Position numbers and translations under genes: made by a program. Below the pieces are notes generated by a model. That model saw nothing but the letters and a program-made list of their open reading frames with translations. It made no database searches and was not told where the DNA came from. From contig NZ_JAERQD010000032.1 in assembly GCF_016735695.1 (NCBI RefSeq), positions 1-64,000 of the forward strand: 64,000 nucleotides of DNA, given 5' to 3'. Within the stretch, counting starts at the first letter, position 1, and each line of letters opens with the position of its first letter. Of this stretch, positions 51,709 to 60,958 are shown piece after piece. This DNA comes from Microvirga zambiensis WSM3693 (GTDB lineage Bacteria > Pseudomonadota > Alphaproteobacteria > Rhizobiales > Beijerinckiaceae).

Positions 51709-53850
51709 TCAGCGGCGGCCGCGCGGGCCGCCCTTGGAACCGCCTTTGAAGCCGCCCTTCGAGGCCCCGCCTTTGGAAGCACCCCTCGGGCCGCTCTTGA
51801 ACCCGCCGCCGGCACCGCCTCTTGGCCCGCCACGCGAGGGTCCGTCGCCGCGCGGAGGTCCACGACGAGGCCTGTCGTCGTCGCCACGGGCACGGAAGGG
51901 GCGCTCACCCTGAGGCTTGCGCGGACGGTCGTCGCCTCCCTCGCGGGAGCGGAAGGGACGCTCGCCTTGAGGCTTGCGCGGACGATCCTCGCCTCCCTCG
52001 GAGCGTGCGCGGAAAGGTCGGTCGCCGGCCGGGCGGCGCGGTCTGTCATCGTCACGACGCGGGCGGGCTCCGCCATCGCGCTCGCGGCGGGCCGGAGCTG
52101 CATCGCGGTCGTCTCGGCGGCGTGGGCGATCTTCGCCACGCCCCTTGCGCGGAGCAGGCGCTTCCTCTTCCTGCGGCTGGCGCACGAGACGCTCCACCAC
52201 GACCTTACGGCCCTCCGCCGATGCAATGGCGCCGACGCGTTCGCGCTGGCGCTCGCCTGCAGCGGCGCGAGCCTCGCGCGGATCGGCGCCGCGGCGCGGC
52301 ATCCTTTTGCGTGGTGCATCCTCGTCGGTCTCGCCGGCGCGCCAAACGCTTCGCTTCGGATCGAGGCGCGAGGGACGCTTTGCGGGCTCCTCCTCGTCGC
52401 GGCCGCGACGTTCGCCGTCACGGGCGCGGAACGGCCGCTCGTCATCGTCGCGACGGCGGCGCGGACGCTCGTCGTCACGGTCGCGACCGGAGCGCGAAGG
52501 GCGCTCGTCTCGATCCTGCCGATCGCTTTTCTTCGTGGAGCCGAAGGGCGCGATGGGCTCGCGCACCGGGCTTTCGAAATCGACTCCCGCTTCGATGGCA
52601 AGGGCCTCGCCGAGCTGATCCCTCAGCACCTTCGTGCGCACCTCCTCGACGAGTCCGTCTTCGAGATCGCCGAGCTGGAACGGGCCGAAGGACATGCGGA
52701 TCAGGCGGTTCACCTGAACGCCCATATGCTCGAGGATGCGCTTGATCTCGCGGTTCTTGCCCTCGCGCAAACCCATCGTGATCCAGGCATTGTCGCCCTG
52801 AATGCGGTCGAGGCGGGCCTCGATCGGACCGTAATCGATGCCGTCGATGGTGATGCCGTCACGCAACCTGTCGAGATCGGCCTGATTGATCTCGCCATGC
52901 GCGCGCACCTTGTAGCGGCGCAGCCAGCCGGTATCGGGATGGGCAATGACGCGGGCGAGGCCGCCGTCATTGGTGAGCAGCAGCAGCCCCTCGGTGTTGA
53001 TGTCGAGCCGGCCCACCGCCACTACCCGGGGCAGGTCTTCGGGCAGATTGTCGAAGACCGTGGGGCGGCCTTCCGGGTCGCGGGCCGTGGTCACGAGGCC
53101 GCGCGGCTTGTGGTAGAGCCAGAGGCGCGTGCGCTCCTTGGCGGGCAGCGGCTCGCCGTCGACGGTGATCTTGTCGGCAGCCGTCACATTGACGGCGGGG
53201 CTTTCCAGAACCTGGCCGTTGAGGGTCACGCGGCCTTCCGCGATCATCGCCTCCGCATCGCGGCGGGAGGCGATGCCGGCGCGGGCGATCACCTTGGCGA
53301 TGCGATCCTCGACCGGCTCCTGCGGTTCGACGGGCGCGGCGAGGCGCTCCTCGCGGGCGCGGTGGGGCTTCTCGCCGTCACGGTCGAAGCGGCGCGGACG
53401 ATCCTCTCCGCCCCGGGCGCGGAAGGGGCGGTCGCCCTCATCGCGGCGAGGACGGAAGGGCTTGTCTCCGGTGCTGCGGGCGCGGAACGGCTTGTCGCCG
53501 CCTTCGCTGCGAGCCCACGGTTTCTTGTCGCCGCCCTCACCACCACGGGCACGGAACGGCTTCTTGTCGCTGCCTTCGGAGCGGCGGGGGCGCTCGTCGC
53601 CGTCGCGGCTGCGGAAGGGGCGTTCGCCGCCTTCCCCGCGCGGGCGGAATGGCTTGTCGCCGTCACGGCTGCGGAAAGGCTTGTCTCCACCTTCGCGGGG
53701 CTTGCGCGGGCGGTCATCGTCGCCCCGAGCGCGGAAGGGGCGTTCGCCGCCCTCGCGGGATTTGCGGAAGGGCCGGTCACCGGAGGTGCGGCCGCGGTCG
53801 GAGCGTCCCGGAGGACGGCCCCTGCGATTATCGTCGTTGCTGTCGGTCAT
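51709..53850 (-). CDS. RsuA/RluB-family pseudouridine synthase with long Arg-rich arms
   Basis: A 713-residue protein whose enzyme core is only about 240 residues. An S4 RNA-binding domain (about residues 181-235, RIAKVIARAGIASRRDAE) and a pseudouridine synthase domain follow (about 240-410), with catalytic Asp283 in AVGRLDINTEGLLLL. It probably modifies 23S rRNA in the RluB manner. Residues 1-175 and 430-713 are low-complexity arms of 10-15-residue units such as GGDKPFRARS and GERPFRSRDG, rich in Arg, Asp, Gly and Pro. E. coli RluB is under half this length. Divergent from tadA. Confidence 0.92.
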   Translation of the reverse strand: MTDSNDDNRRGRPPGRSDRGRTSGDRPFRKSREGGERPFRARGDDDRPRKPREGGDKPFRSRDGDKPFRPRGEGGERPFRSRDGDERPRRSEGSDKKPFRARGGEGGDKKPWARSEGGDKPFRARSTGDKPFRPRRDEGDRPFRARGGEDRPRRFDRDGEKPHRAREERLAAPVEPQEPVEDRIAKVIARAGIASRRDAEAMIAEGRVTLNGQVLESPAVNVTAADKITVDGEPLPAKERTRLWLYHKPRGLVTTARDPEGRPTVFDNLPEDLPRVVAVGRLDINTEGLLLLTNDGGLARVIAHPDTGWLRRYKVRAHGEINQADLDRLRDGITIDGIDYGPIEARLDRIQGDNAWITMGLREGKNREIKRILEHMGVQVNRLIRMSFGPFQLGDLEDGLVEEVRTKVLRDQLGEALAIEAGVDFESPVREPIAPFGSTKKSDRQDRDERPSRSGRDRDDERPRRRRDDDERPFRARDGERRGRDEEEPAKRPSRLDPKRSVWRAGETDEDAPRKRMPRRGADPREARAAAGERQRERVGAIASAEGRKVVVERLVRQPQEEEAPAPRKGRGEDRPRRRDDRDAAPARRERDGGARPRRDDDRPRRPAGDRPFRARSEGGEDRPRKPQGERPFRSREGGDDRPRKPQGERPFRARGDDDRPRRGPPRGDGPSRGGPRGGAGGGFKSGPRGASKGGASKGGFKGGSKGGPRGRR

Positions 53851-53955
53851 GGGAGCCTGATAGCAGAGGAGTGTTGGAGAAGCGAGGGCCAAAGGAATGT
53901 GCGCTTGACGGATAACGCCGGTTCAAACCCATTCGATCCTCCAGGCAAGGACCCT

Positions 53956-54384
53956 ATGAGCGTGGCCTTCGACGAGGCCCGCGCCGCTGCCGCGCGCGGG
54001 GAGGTGCCGGTGGGAGCCGCCATCGTCAGGGACGGGCGCCTCGTCGCCTCCGCCGGCAACCGCCCGCGGGAGCTGCGCGACCCCTCCGCCCATGCCGAGA
54101 TGCTCGCCATCCGTCAGGCCTGCGAGGCGCTCGACGACGAGCGGCTCGCCGGCTGCGATCTCTACGTGACGCTGGAGCCCTGCACCATGTGTGCCGCAGC
54201 AATCTCCTTCGCTCGCATCCGGCGCGTGTATTACGCGGCCTACGACCCGAAGGGCGGGGCGGTGGACAGCGGCGTCCGCTTCTTCGACCAGCCCACCTGC
54301 CACCACGCCCCGGAGGTCTATGGCGGCCTCCGGGAAGGCGAGGCGGCGGCTTTGCTGCGGGCGTTTTTCGAGGGGCGGCGGTAG
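53956..54384 (+). CDS. tadA: tRNA-specific adenosine deaminase TadA
   Basis: A 142-residue zinc deaminase that turns A34 of tRNA-Arg(ACG) into inosine. The zinc ligands and proton shuttle are all present: His46 and Glu48 in AHAEML, Cys76 and Cys79 in PCTMC. GEVPVGAAIVRDG and RIRRVYYAAYDPKGGAVDSG are typical. AAGGA lies 5 nt before the ATG. A longer open frame upstream runs antisense through the pseudouridine synthase gene and is not real. It is divergent from that gene with about 105 bp between, which is the usual Rhizobiales arrangement. Confidence 0.95.
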   Translation: MSVAFDEARAAAARGEVPVGAAIVRDGRLVASAGNRPRELRDPSAHAEMLAIRQACEALDDERLAGCDLYVTLEPCTMCAAAISFARIRRVYYAAYDPKGGAVDSGVRFFDQPTCHHAPEVYGGLREGEAAALLRAFFEGRR

Positions 54385-54393
54385 AGCGCCGGC

Positions 54394-56043
54394 TTAGATG
54401 ACGAAGAAGTCCTTGTAGGTCATGGCGAGTTTCTTGGAGAGGGTCGCGATCTCCACCGCCTTGCCCTTGCCCGAGCCGTCGGCGTCGTAATAGAGCACGC
54501 CCTTCTTCTTGTCGTAGACGATGTAGTCGTCCTTGTCCTTGGCCTTGTCGAGAGCAAAATAGCCCTTCTTCAGCTGAGCGGGCTTCGTTTCCGATCCGGC
54601 CTTGCCGAGCTTGGTGAAGATCTTGTTGTCGAGCCAGATCGTATCGTCCTTCACGCTGAAGTCGACGATCTTGTCCTTGTTCGAGCTCTTGTTCGGCTTG
54701 GTGTCGAACACGAACAGGTCGCGCCCGGCACTGCCCTTCAGGGTGTCGTTGCCCGCTCCGCCCCAGATCGTATCGTCGCCAGCTCCGCCGTCGATAGTGT
54801 CCTTGCCGCCGAGGCCCTTGAAGATCTCGGACAGATCGGTGCCGATGCGCGTATCGTTGCCGTTGGTGCCGGTCCAGGTGGTGCCAGGAGGAGGTGGAGG
54901 AGGGGGTGGCGGCGATACGCTGGTGGAGCCGATCACCTCGACGAAGAATTGCGGGCCGGTGGCCGTGTCACTCATCCACGTCACGGCGTAGGTGCTGTCC
55001 TTAAGCGCGGTGATGGCGGGTGCCCATTGATCGCCCGTGGTGGTGGTGCCGACATGGGTGACACCGGCAATGACCGATCCGTTGGCCGCGAAAGCGGCCG
55101 TGTAGACATTGTCGTCGCTATTTCCGACGTCGACTTTGAACGCGATCGCGAAGCCCCCTTTCTCGAGCTCGCTGACCACAGGCGCCTCGACGAGCGTCCC
55201 TGCCGGAAGGGTGACACTGACAGGTGAACCTTCAAGGGTGGCGGTGCCGGACACGATCTGGGCGCGGATCACGTTGCCGTCCTGCCATGCAACGATGAAT
55301 CTGTTGTTGCTGATGGGTGTGACGGTCGAATGGATGGCGGCAACATTGGTTGGGAAACTGTCGAGCGAAAGGAATGAGGGTGTCCCGCCGGAACTGTATA
55401 CGCCGGTGAATAAATGCAGCTGTCCCGCATCCGAAGAGGGAAGAGTAAACGCATAAACGCCGTTCCGCAGAACGGCTACTTGCTCGGCGTTAAGTCCGGG
55501 AGATTCCACACTGAGTATGGCTTCGCTCTCGTTGCGGATCCATCCGTTCTGCCGCTCGATGAAAACGGAACTCAAAAGGGAAGGACCCGGATCTTCACCG
55601 GTATAGTTACCCTTGTAGACGACGGCAAATCCGCCGTTCTGAAGCGCGTACGCTTTGGCTGTTCCCTGCCCGGTGGCAATTCCTCCATCGCCTATCTCAA
55701 GGAGTGCAGAGGCAGGAGCATAGGAAGAATCCAGTACCTTCCCGACAATTCTCTGCCCCGCCCCGCTGCTCGCCGTCCAGGCGATTACGGTCCGTCCGTC
55801 GTTGAGGGCAGCGGCGGTTACGTCAATATACGACGTGCTTGAGGTAGCAGGGGCCGAATCGATCAGGAACGTGTCCTTCTTGACGGCACCGTTGGCCCCG
55901 AAAACCTTGCCATACACATAAGCGCTGCCTTGGGCGTCGAAGCTCGTCCAGACGGCAATGAAGCTGCCGTCGCCGTAACGGGTTACGTGGCTGCTCGAAC
56001 CAAATCCCTGGAAATTCACGGTGCTCGGAACTGTAGACGCCAT
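54394..56043 (-). CDS. RTX-type calcium-binding secreted protein
   Basis: A 549-residue protein without an N-terminal signal peptide, as expected for type I secretion. Residues 1-390 contain repeated beta-rich units with GRTVIAW / GGFAVVYK / RFIVAWQDGN patterns, about six copies of 50-60 residues. A run of nine prolines separates them from three to four RTX nonapeptides (GGKDTIDGGAGDDTIWGG, GGAGNDTLKG). The final 110 residues are Lys/Asp-rich and end in DFFVI, a hydrophobic C terminus typical of RTX secretion signals. No type I exporter is adjacent. AGGGG lies 7 nt before the ATG. Confidence 0.85.
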   Translation of the reverse strand: MASTVPSTVNFQGFGSSSHVTRYGDGSFIAVWTSFDAQGSAYVYGKVFGANGAVKKDTFLIDSAPATSSTSYIDVTAAALNDGRTVIAWTASSGAGQRIVGKVLDSSYAPASALLEIGDGGIATGQGTAKAYALQNGGFAVVYKGNYTGEDPGPSLLSSVFIERQNGWIRNESEAILSVESPGLNAEQVAVLRNGVYAFTLPSSDAGQLHLFTGVYSSGGTPSFLSLDSFPTNVAAIHSTVTPISNNRFIVAWQDGNVIRAQIVSGTATLEGSPVSVTLPAGTLVEAPVVSELEKGGFAIAFKVDVGNSDDNVYTAAFAANGSVIAGVTHVGTTTTGDQWAPAITALKDSTYAVTWMSDTATGPQFFVEVIGSTSVSPPPPPPPPPGTTWTGTNGNDTRIGTDLSEIFKGLGGKDTIDGGAGDDTIWGGAGNDTLKGSAGRDLFVFDTKPNKSSNKDKIVDFSVKDDTIWLDNKIFTKLGKAGSETKPAQLKKGYFALDKAKDKDDYIVYDKKKGVLYYDADGSGKGKAVEIATLSKKLAMTYKDFFVI

Positions 56044-56163
56044 CGCCGCGCCCCTTTGCGACAATCTATGAAACGTAATCAAGTTTCATACATCGTCCGT
56101 TCCGGTAGAACAAGCGCGGCCCCGAGGAGTAATGACCTTTGGGGCGGTTCGTTCGGGCGTGTG

Positions 56164-57072
56164 TCAGCCTCGCAAAAACCCCTTCAGCGCCTCGAGCGTC
56201 GCGCTCGGGTTCTCCTCGGCCACGAAATGGCCCGATGTGATGCCGGTCCCATGCGCCTTAGGGGCGAAGCTCTGGTGCCAGATTTCGAGGGGCTGCTTGC
56301 GGTCCCCCACGGGGCCGCTGACGAGGTAATAGTCGCTCCAGATCAGGTAGGTTGGACAGGAGATCGTCTTGCCCGCGGCGAGGTCCGCCTCGTCGGCCTC
56401 GATGTCCCGGGTCGCACCGGCGCGGTAATCCTCGCAGAAGGCATGGATGCGCGTAGGCTCGTTGCAACTCTGCCAATAGGCTTCGAGGGCGCGGTGGTCG
56501 AAGGCGCTGAGATCGCCGGCAGCGGACCATTGCCGCATCAGCCCTTCGAAATAGGGAATCGGATCGCGCCCGATCTCCTCTTCCGGCTTGGGATAGGGTT
56601 GGGACAGGTAGCCCCAATGGACCTCGGGGATCGTCCCCGCCCGCATCTGCCCCCACACGTGATAGGTCGGCAGGATGTCGAGCAGGGCGAGGCGCTCGAC
56701 GCGGCCGGGATGGTCGAGCGCGAGCCGGTAGCCCACGCGCGCGCCGCGATCATGCCCGACGACGGCGAAATGCACATGGCCGAGCGCTTCCATGACCTGG
56801 ATCACGTCGCGGCCCATGGCGCGTTTGGAATAGGTCTCGTGCTTGGCATCGCCCTTCGGCGCGGAAGACCAGCCATAGCCGCGCAGATCCATGCAGACGA
56901 CGCGATAGGTTTCGGCGAGCGTCAGCGCAAGGTTGTGCCACATGACATGGGTCTGCGGAAAACCATGCAGGAGAACGAGAGGCTTGCCGGTTCCCTTCGA
57001 GCGGGCGAAGACGCGGCCGACTTCCGTGTCGATCCAGTGGCTTTCGAAACCGGGAAAGAGATCGTCACTCAT
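56164..57072 (-). CDS. Alpha/beta hydrolase, fluoroacetate dehalogenase-like
   Basis: A 302-residue alpha/beta hydrolase with an Asp nucleophile. Measured against the well-studied Rhodopseudomonas palustris fluoroacetate dehalogenase, the key residues fall at matching spacing: Asp108, Arg109 and Arg112 (GHDRGARVGY), the Asp132 of the triad (LLDILPTY), the halide-pocket His152-Trp153 (EVHWGY), Tyr216 (CEDYRAG) and His282 (SGHFVAEE). This suggests hydrolysis of haloacetates to glycolate (EC 3.8.1.3); epoxide hydrolase activity is the alternative. The gene stands alone, with no halide exporter next to it. Confidence 0.86.
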   Translation of the reverse strand: MSDDLFPGFESHWIDTEVGRVFARSKGTGKPLVLLHGFPQTHVMWHNLALTLAETYRVVCMDLRGYGWSSAPKGDAKHETYSKRAMGRDVIQVMEALGHVHFAVVGHDRGARVGYRLALDHPGRVERLALLDILPTYHVWGQMRAGTIPEVHWGYLSQPYPKPEEEIGRDPIPYFEGLMRQWSAAGDLSAFDHRALEAYWQSCNEPTRIHAFCEDYRAGATRDIEADEADLAAGKTISCPTYLIWSDYYLVSGPVGDRKQPLEIWHQSFAPKAHGTGITSGHFVAEENPSATLEALKGFLRG

Positions 57073-57219
57073 GAAGAGCCGCTCACAGGTTGCAAAAGGA
57101 ACGTTACTAGAATGTTAGCGCCCTTGCAGCAGAAGTGAAACGCAGGGATTGGGAAAAAAGAGAGTACAACGGAAAATAGTACACTGCCGCAACGTCATCA
57201 TTCTCTTGACGTAGAGTGC

Positions 57220-58497
57220 CTAAGACCGCTCGCGCTCCACCGCGCGCCAGCCGATATCCCGACGGCAGAAGCCATCCGGCCAATCGATCGCGTCGACAGC
57301 TTTGTAAGCCTTGCTCTGCGCGTCCGAGATCGTATGTCCGAGCGCCGTGACGTTGAGCACGCGGCCGCCATTGGCCAGAATGCGGTCGCCGTCCTGCTTC
57401 GTGCCGGCATGGAAGACGATGACGTCGGTCATCGCCTCCGCCTTGTCGATGTCCTTGATCGCCGACCCCTTCTCGACCGTGCCGGGATAGCCTTTCGCGG
57501 CCATGACAACGGTGAGCGCCGCCGCGTCCGACCATTGCAGGGAGATGCTGTCGAGAACGCCGTCGCAGGCGGCGAGCAGAGCGGTGACGAGATCGGATTT
57601 CAGGCGCGGCAGCAGCACCTGCGTTTCCGGATCGCCGAGGCGGGCATTGTATTCGATGAGCTGCGGCCCGTCCTTCGTGAGCATCAGGCCCGCATAGAGA
57701 ATGCCGGTATAGGGCGTGCCGCGTGCGCGCATGCCGGCGAGCGTCGGCTCGATGATCTCGCGCATGGCGCGGGCCTGGAGCTCCGGCGTCATGACGGCCG
57801 CGGGCGAATAGGCGCCCATGCCGCCCGTGTTCGGGCCTTCGTCGCCATCGAAGACGCGCTTGTGATCCTGCGCCGTACCGAAGGGAATCGCGTGCGTGCC
57901 GTCGCAGAGCGCAAAGAAGCTTGCTTCCTCGCCTTCGAGAAAAGCCTCGATCACAACCTCGGCTCCGGCAGCACCGAGGCCGCCGCCGATCATCATGTCG
58001 ATAGCAGCCTCCGCATCCTCGAAGGAGGTGGCGACCACCACGCCTTTGCCGGCGGCTAGACCGTCGGCCTTCACGACGATCGGCACGCCGTAATTGCGCA
58101 GATAGGTCTTCGCCGCTTCCGCATCGGTGAAGCGGCGATAGGCGGCGGTGGGAATGTCGAACTCGGCGCAAAGATCCTTGGTGAAGGCCTTCGAGCCTTC
58201 GAGCTGGGCTGCGGCCTTGCTTGGCCCGAAGGCCTTGATGCCGGCGGCCGTGAGATCATCGACGAGGCCTGCGACGAGAGGGGCTTCCGGCCCGACCACC
58301 ACGAAATCGACCTTCATCACCCGGCATAAATCGATCACGGCTTTATGATCGGTCACGTCGAGCACCACATTGGTGCCGTGCTGTGCCGTGCCCGGATTGC
58401 CGGGAGCAATGAGAAGCTTGTCGCAGAGCGCGCTCGCGGAGAGGCTGCGAGCCAGAGCATGTTCCCGTCCGCCGGACCCGATGAGAAGAATGTTCAT
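57220..58497 (-). CDS. purD: Phosphoribosylamine-glycine ligase
   Basis: A 425-residue ATP-grasp enzyme of purine synthesis that joins glycine to phosphoribosylamine. Family features are [16 protein letters not shown] at the start, [24 protein letters not shown], the ATP-grasp loop [17 protein letters not shown], and the metal site [19 protein letters not shown]. Length is normal. GGAGG lies 7 nt before the ATG. It is the only purine gene seen here. Its upstream region, which separates it from the divergent xseA, is filled with repeat C2 and the MITE-like insertion. Confidence 0.97.
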   Translation of the reverse strand: MNILLIGSGGREHALARSLSASALCDKLLIAPGNPGTAQHGTNVVLDVTDHKAVIDLCRVMKVDFVVVGPEAPLVAGLVDDLTAAGIKAFGPSKAAAQLEGSKAFTKDLCAEFDIPTAAYRRFTDAEAAKTYLRNYGVPIVVKADGLAAGKGVVVATSFEDAEAAIDMMIGGGLGAAGAEVVIEAFLEGEEASFFALCDGTHAIPFGTAQDHKRVFDGDEGPNTGGMGAYSPAAVMTPELQARAMREIIEPTLAGMRARGTPYTGILYAGLMLTKDGPQLIEYNARLGDPETQVLLPRLKSDLVTALLAACDGVLDSISLQWSDAAALTVVMAAKGYPGTVEKGSAIKDIDKAEAMTDVIVFHAGTKQDGDRILANGGRVLNVTALGHTISDAQSKAYKAVDAIDWPDGFCRRDIGWRAVERERS

Positions 58498-58608
58498 GGC
58501 AAAGCCTCCGTGATGACGCCTGCGCTCTTAACGATTCCGGCTCCCTTCGCCTACCCGGAAACTGCACGGCTCCTGAAAGTCTGGCTTAATCTCTCGTCTC
58601 ATCCGTCG

Positions 58609-58620
58609 AGGCTGGCTCAT
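58609..58620. repeat. Extra copy of the MITE terminus
   Basis: AGGCTGGCTCAT is identical to the first 12 bases of the MITE-like element at 58723 and stands 114 bp before it, just left of repeat C2. It may be a relic of another copy. Confidence 0.5.
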
Positions 58621-58631
58621 CAATCTCTGTC

Positions 58632-59012
58632 CTCATCCTGAGGAGCCACGCAGTGGCGTCTCGAAGGAGGTTCCAGAGAGCACTGGAGACGCCCTCGTCC
58701 TTCGAGACGCTTCGCTCCTCAGAGGCTGGCTCATAATTTTTTTGGCGGATCGCCACGGAATGCCGGCGCGTTCTCCCTTCCCCTTATGGGGAGGGTCGGG
58801 GTGGGGTGTGATCGATAGCCTGAGAAGGCATGGCGCGGGCTCACCTCTCCTTGAGGGAGAGGTCGCGCCGGAGGCGCGGGTGAGGGGTCACGCCTTCTCC
58901 GGATAAACCTGTGCCCCCTCACCCTCGCTGCGCTCGACCTCTCCCCACCGGGGAGAGGTAAGCTTCGGTCGCGCTCTGATCCATTTATGAGCCAGCCTCT
59001 CAGGATGAGGGC
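58632..59012. repeat. Dispersed repeat, family C copy 2, split by an insertion
   Basis: Bases 58632-58722 carry the family C left end CTCATCCTGAGGAG and both inner GTCTCGAAGGA / TCCTTCGAGAC arms, as in copy 1 at 16806. The expected right end CTCCTCAGGATGAG is cut after CTCAG and resumes at 58999 as CTCAGGATGAGGGCT. The bases between are the MITE-like element. Confidence 0.8.
58723..58998. mobile_element. MITE-like element, 276 bp
   Basis: Terminal inverted repeats AGGCTGGCTCATAA (58723-58736) and TTATGAGCCAGCCT (58985-58998) match over all 14 bases. CTCAG flanks the element directly on both sides (58718-58722 and 58999-59003), a 5 bp target duplication. It contains no transposase frame. The interior is palindromic repeat DNA, including a family E segment at 58831-58880 and a GGGGAGGGTCGGGGTGGGG stretch. 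Removing it restores an intact family C repeat. A transposase acting on these ends must lie elsewhere or be lost. Confidence 0.8.
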
Positions 59013-59129
59013 TCGGGGCCGGACTGCCGACCGGCGCGGCGAAATGCATAGGGGATAGCTTGCCATTGTGAACGGCCTGTTGCACCACCGCCCTTGGCAG
59101 GCTCGGGGCGGGCGGATTAGGTTGCCCGA

Positions 59130-60704
59130 ATGTTCGCTCAAAAAGCCCCCTCGAATGCCCAGGAATGGTCGGTCTCCGATCTCGCGGGCGCCCTCAAGCG
59201 CACCCTGGAGGATGCGTTCGGCCATGTGCGCCTGCGGGGCGAGGTGTCGGGCTATCGCGGGCCGCATTCGTCGGGCCATGCCTATTTCTGCCTGAAGGAC
59301 CAGAATGCCCGCATCGATGCGGTGATCTGGAAGGGCTCCTTCGCCAAGCTCAGGATCCGCCCCGAGGAGGGGATGGAGGTCATCGCCACCGGCCGCATCA
59401 GCACCTTCCCGGGCTCGTCCAAGTACCAGATCATCGTCGAGACCCTGGAGCCCGCCGGCATCGGCGCGCTCATGGCCCTCTTGGAGGAGCGCCGCCGCAA
59501 ACTTCAGGCGGAAGGGCTTTTCGCCGCCGAGCGCAAGCGGCCCCTGCCGTACCTGCCGCAGGTGGTCGGCGTGGTTACTTCGCCGACCGGCGCGGTCATC
59601 CGCGACATCCTCCACAGGCTCGAGGACCGCTTTCCGCGCCGGGTGCTGGTCTGGCCGGTGCGCGTGCAGGGCGAGACCAGCGCGGCGGAGGTCGCCGCCG
59701 CCATCCGCGGCTTCAACGCGCTCGAGCCCGGTGGCTCGATTCCGCGCCCGGACGTGCTCATCGTCGCCCGCGGCGGCGGCTCCATCGAGGATCTGTGGGG
59801 CTTCAACGAGGAAATCGTGGTGCGCGCCGCCGCCGAGAGCGCGATCCCGCTCGTCTCGGCGGTGGGCCACGAGACCGACACGACGCTCATCGACTTTGCC
59901 GCCGACATGCGCGCACCGACGCCGACGGGCGCCGCCGAGATGGTGGTGCCGGTGCGGGTCGAGCTCATGGGCGTCGTCAACGACCTGTCGCGGCGCCATG
60001 TCGAGGCAGCTCTTCGTTTTGTGGAGCGCCGCCGCTCGGACCTCCGCGCGACCGCCCGCGCCCTGCCGAGCCCCGAGGCGCTGATCTCGCCCAAGCGCCA
60101 GCGCCTCGATCTCGCGGCTGCGCGCCTCTATCCCGCGCTCGCCCGCAACGCCCGCGGTCACGAGGAGCGGCTTCTGAAGGTGGCGCGCCAGCTCGCCCAT
60201 GTGTCGCCTGTGGCCAATGTCGCCCGCATGCGCGCAAGGCTCGATGCGGTCGGTCCGCGCCCCTACAACGCCGTCTGCCGCTCCATCCTGCTGCGCGAGG
60301 AGAGCCTGAAGCAGATCGGACGCCGTCTCGTGGTGTCCCGCGAGACGTTGCTGCGGGCCGAGCGAACGCGGCTTGCTCAAGGACACGAGCTCACCCGGCG
60401 GGTTGCCGAGCGCCTTGGCCCGGCGCTGCAGGGCCAGATCGCACGCAAGGCCGATCGTCTCGACGCCGTGTCGAAGCTCTTCGACAGCCTGAACTACAAG
60501 TCGGTGCTCAAGCGTGGCTTTGCTCTCGTCCGTGATGCGGACGGGCAGCCGTTGAACTCGGCCGATGCCGTCCTGGACGGCCAGGCTCTCGTGCTCGAAT
60601 TCGCCGACGGCAAGGCCGATGCCACCGGCGGGCGGATCGGGACACGGCCGCGGCCGGTCGCGAAGAAGCTGGCGGCGGTGGAGGATCAGGGAGCGCTTTT
60701 CTAG
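59130..60704 (+). CDS. xseA: Exodeoxyribonuclease VII large subunit
   Basis: A 524-residue catalytic subunit of exonuclease VII, which degrades single-stranded DNA from both ends. The N-terminal OB fold (about residues 10-110) contains VRLRGEVSGYRGPHSSGHAYFCLKD. The nuclease domain holds GVVTSPTGAVIRDILHRLEDRFP, LIVARGGGSIEDLWGFNEE and SAVGHETDTTLIDFAADMRAPTPT. The long helical region follows, and the C terminus has SYKSVLKRGF-like NYKSVLKRGFALVRD. Length is within the family range. The small subunit XseB is not in this window. It is the first gene of the xseA-DUF2093 stretch. Confidence 0.96.
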   Translation: MFAQKAPSNAQEWSVSDLAGALKRTLEDAFGHVRLRGEVSGYRGPHSSGHAYFCLKDQNARIDAVIWKGSFAKLRIRPEEGMEVIATGRISTFPGSSKYQIIVETLEPAGIGALMALLEERRRKLQAEGLFAAERKRPLPYLPQVVGVVTSPTGAVIRDILHRLEDRFPRRVLVWPVRVQGETSAAEVAAAIRGFNALEPGGSIPRPDVLIVARGGGSIEDLWGFNEEIVVRAAAESAIPLVSAVGHETDTTLIDFAADMRAPTPTGAAEMVVPVRVELMGVVNDLSRRHVEAALRFVERRRSDLRATARALPSPEALISPKRQRLDLAAARLYPALARNARGHEERLLKVARQLAHVSPVANVARMRARLDAVGPRPYNAVCRSILLREESLKQIGRRLVVSRETLLRAERTRLAQGHELTRRVAERLGPALQGQIARKADRLDAVSKLFDSLNYKSVLKRGFALVRDADGQPLNSADAVLDGQALVLEFADGKADATGGRIGTRPRPVAKKLAAVEDQGALF

Positions 60705-60714
60705 GCAGTGCTCA

Positions 60715-60885
60715 GTTTGCCACTGCCCTGTCATTCCGGGCGACCATAGGTCGAACCCGGAACCCATAGCCGCCACCTTTGCAGAAAGAGGCACCACGCT
60801 GCTCGCCCCTTCTTGGGCCGCCGTCGTTATGGATTCCAGGTTCGCCTACGGCGCCCCGGAATAACGGGGCGGGGCCAAACTTAAA
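60715..60885. repeat. Dispersed palindromic repeat, family A copy 3
   Basis: Left arm GTCATTCCGGGCG at 60730, right arm CGCCCCGGAATAAC ending 60865, and outer GGGGCCAAACTTAA. It is more diverged than copies 1 and 2. It fills the gap between xseA and the DUF2093 gene. Confidence 0.8.
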
Positions 60886-60958
60886 GCCACGACCGAACGC
60901 TGTTGGAAATTGTCGCCCATCTCCCTTATGTGAGAGATAGAGCAACGCATTCCTTTCG

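Noticed and set aside
51601-54384. A 927-codon plus-strand open frame across the pseudouridine synthase gene
   Set aside because: Only the last 142 codons are real (tadA). The rest is the antisense shadow of the repetitive Arg-rich arms.
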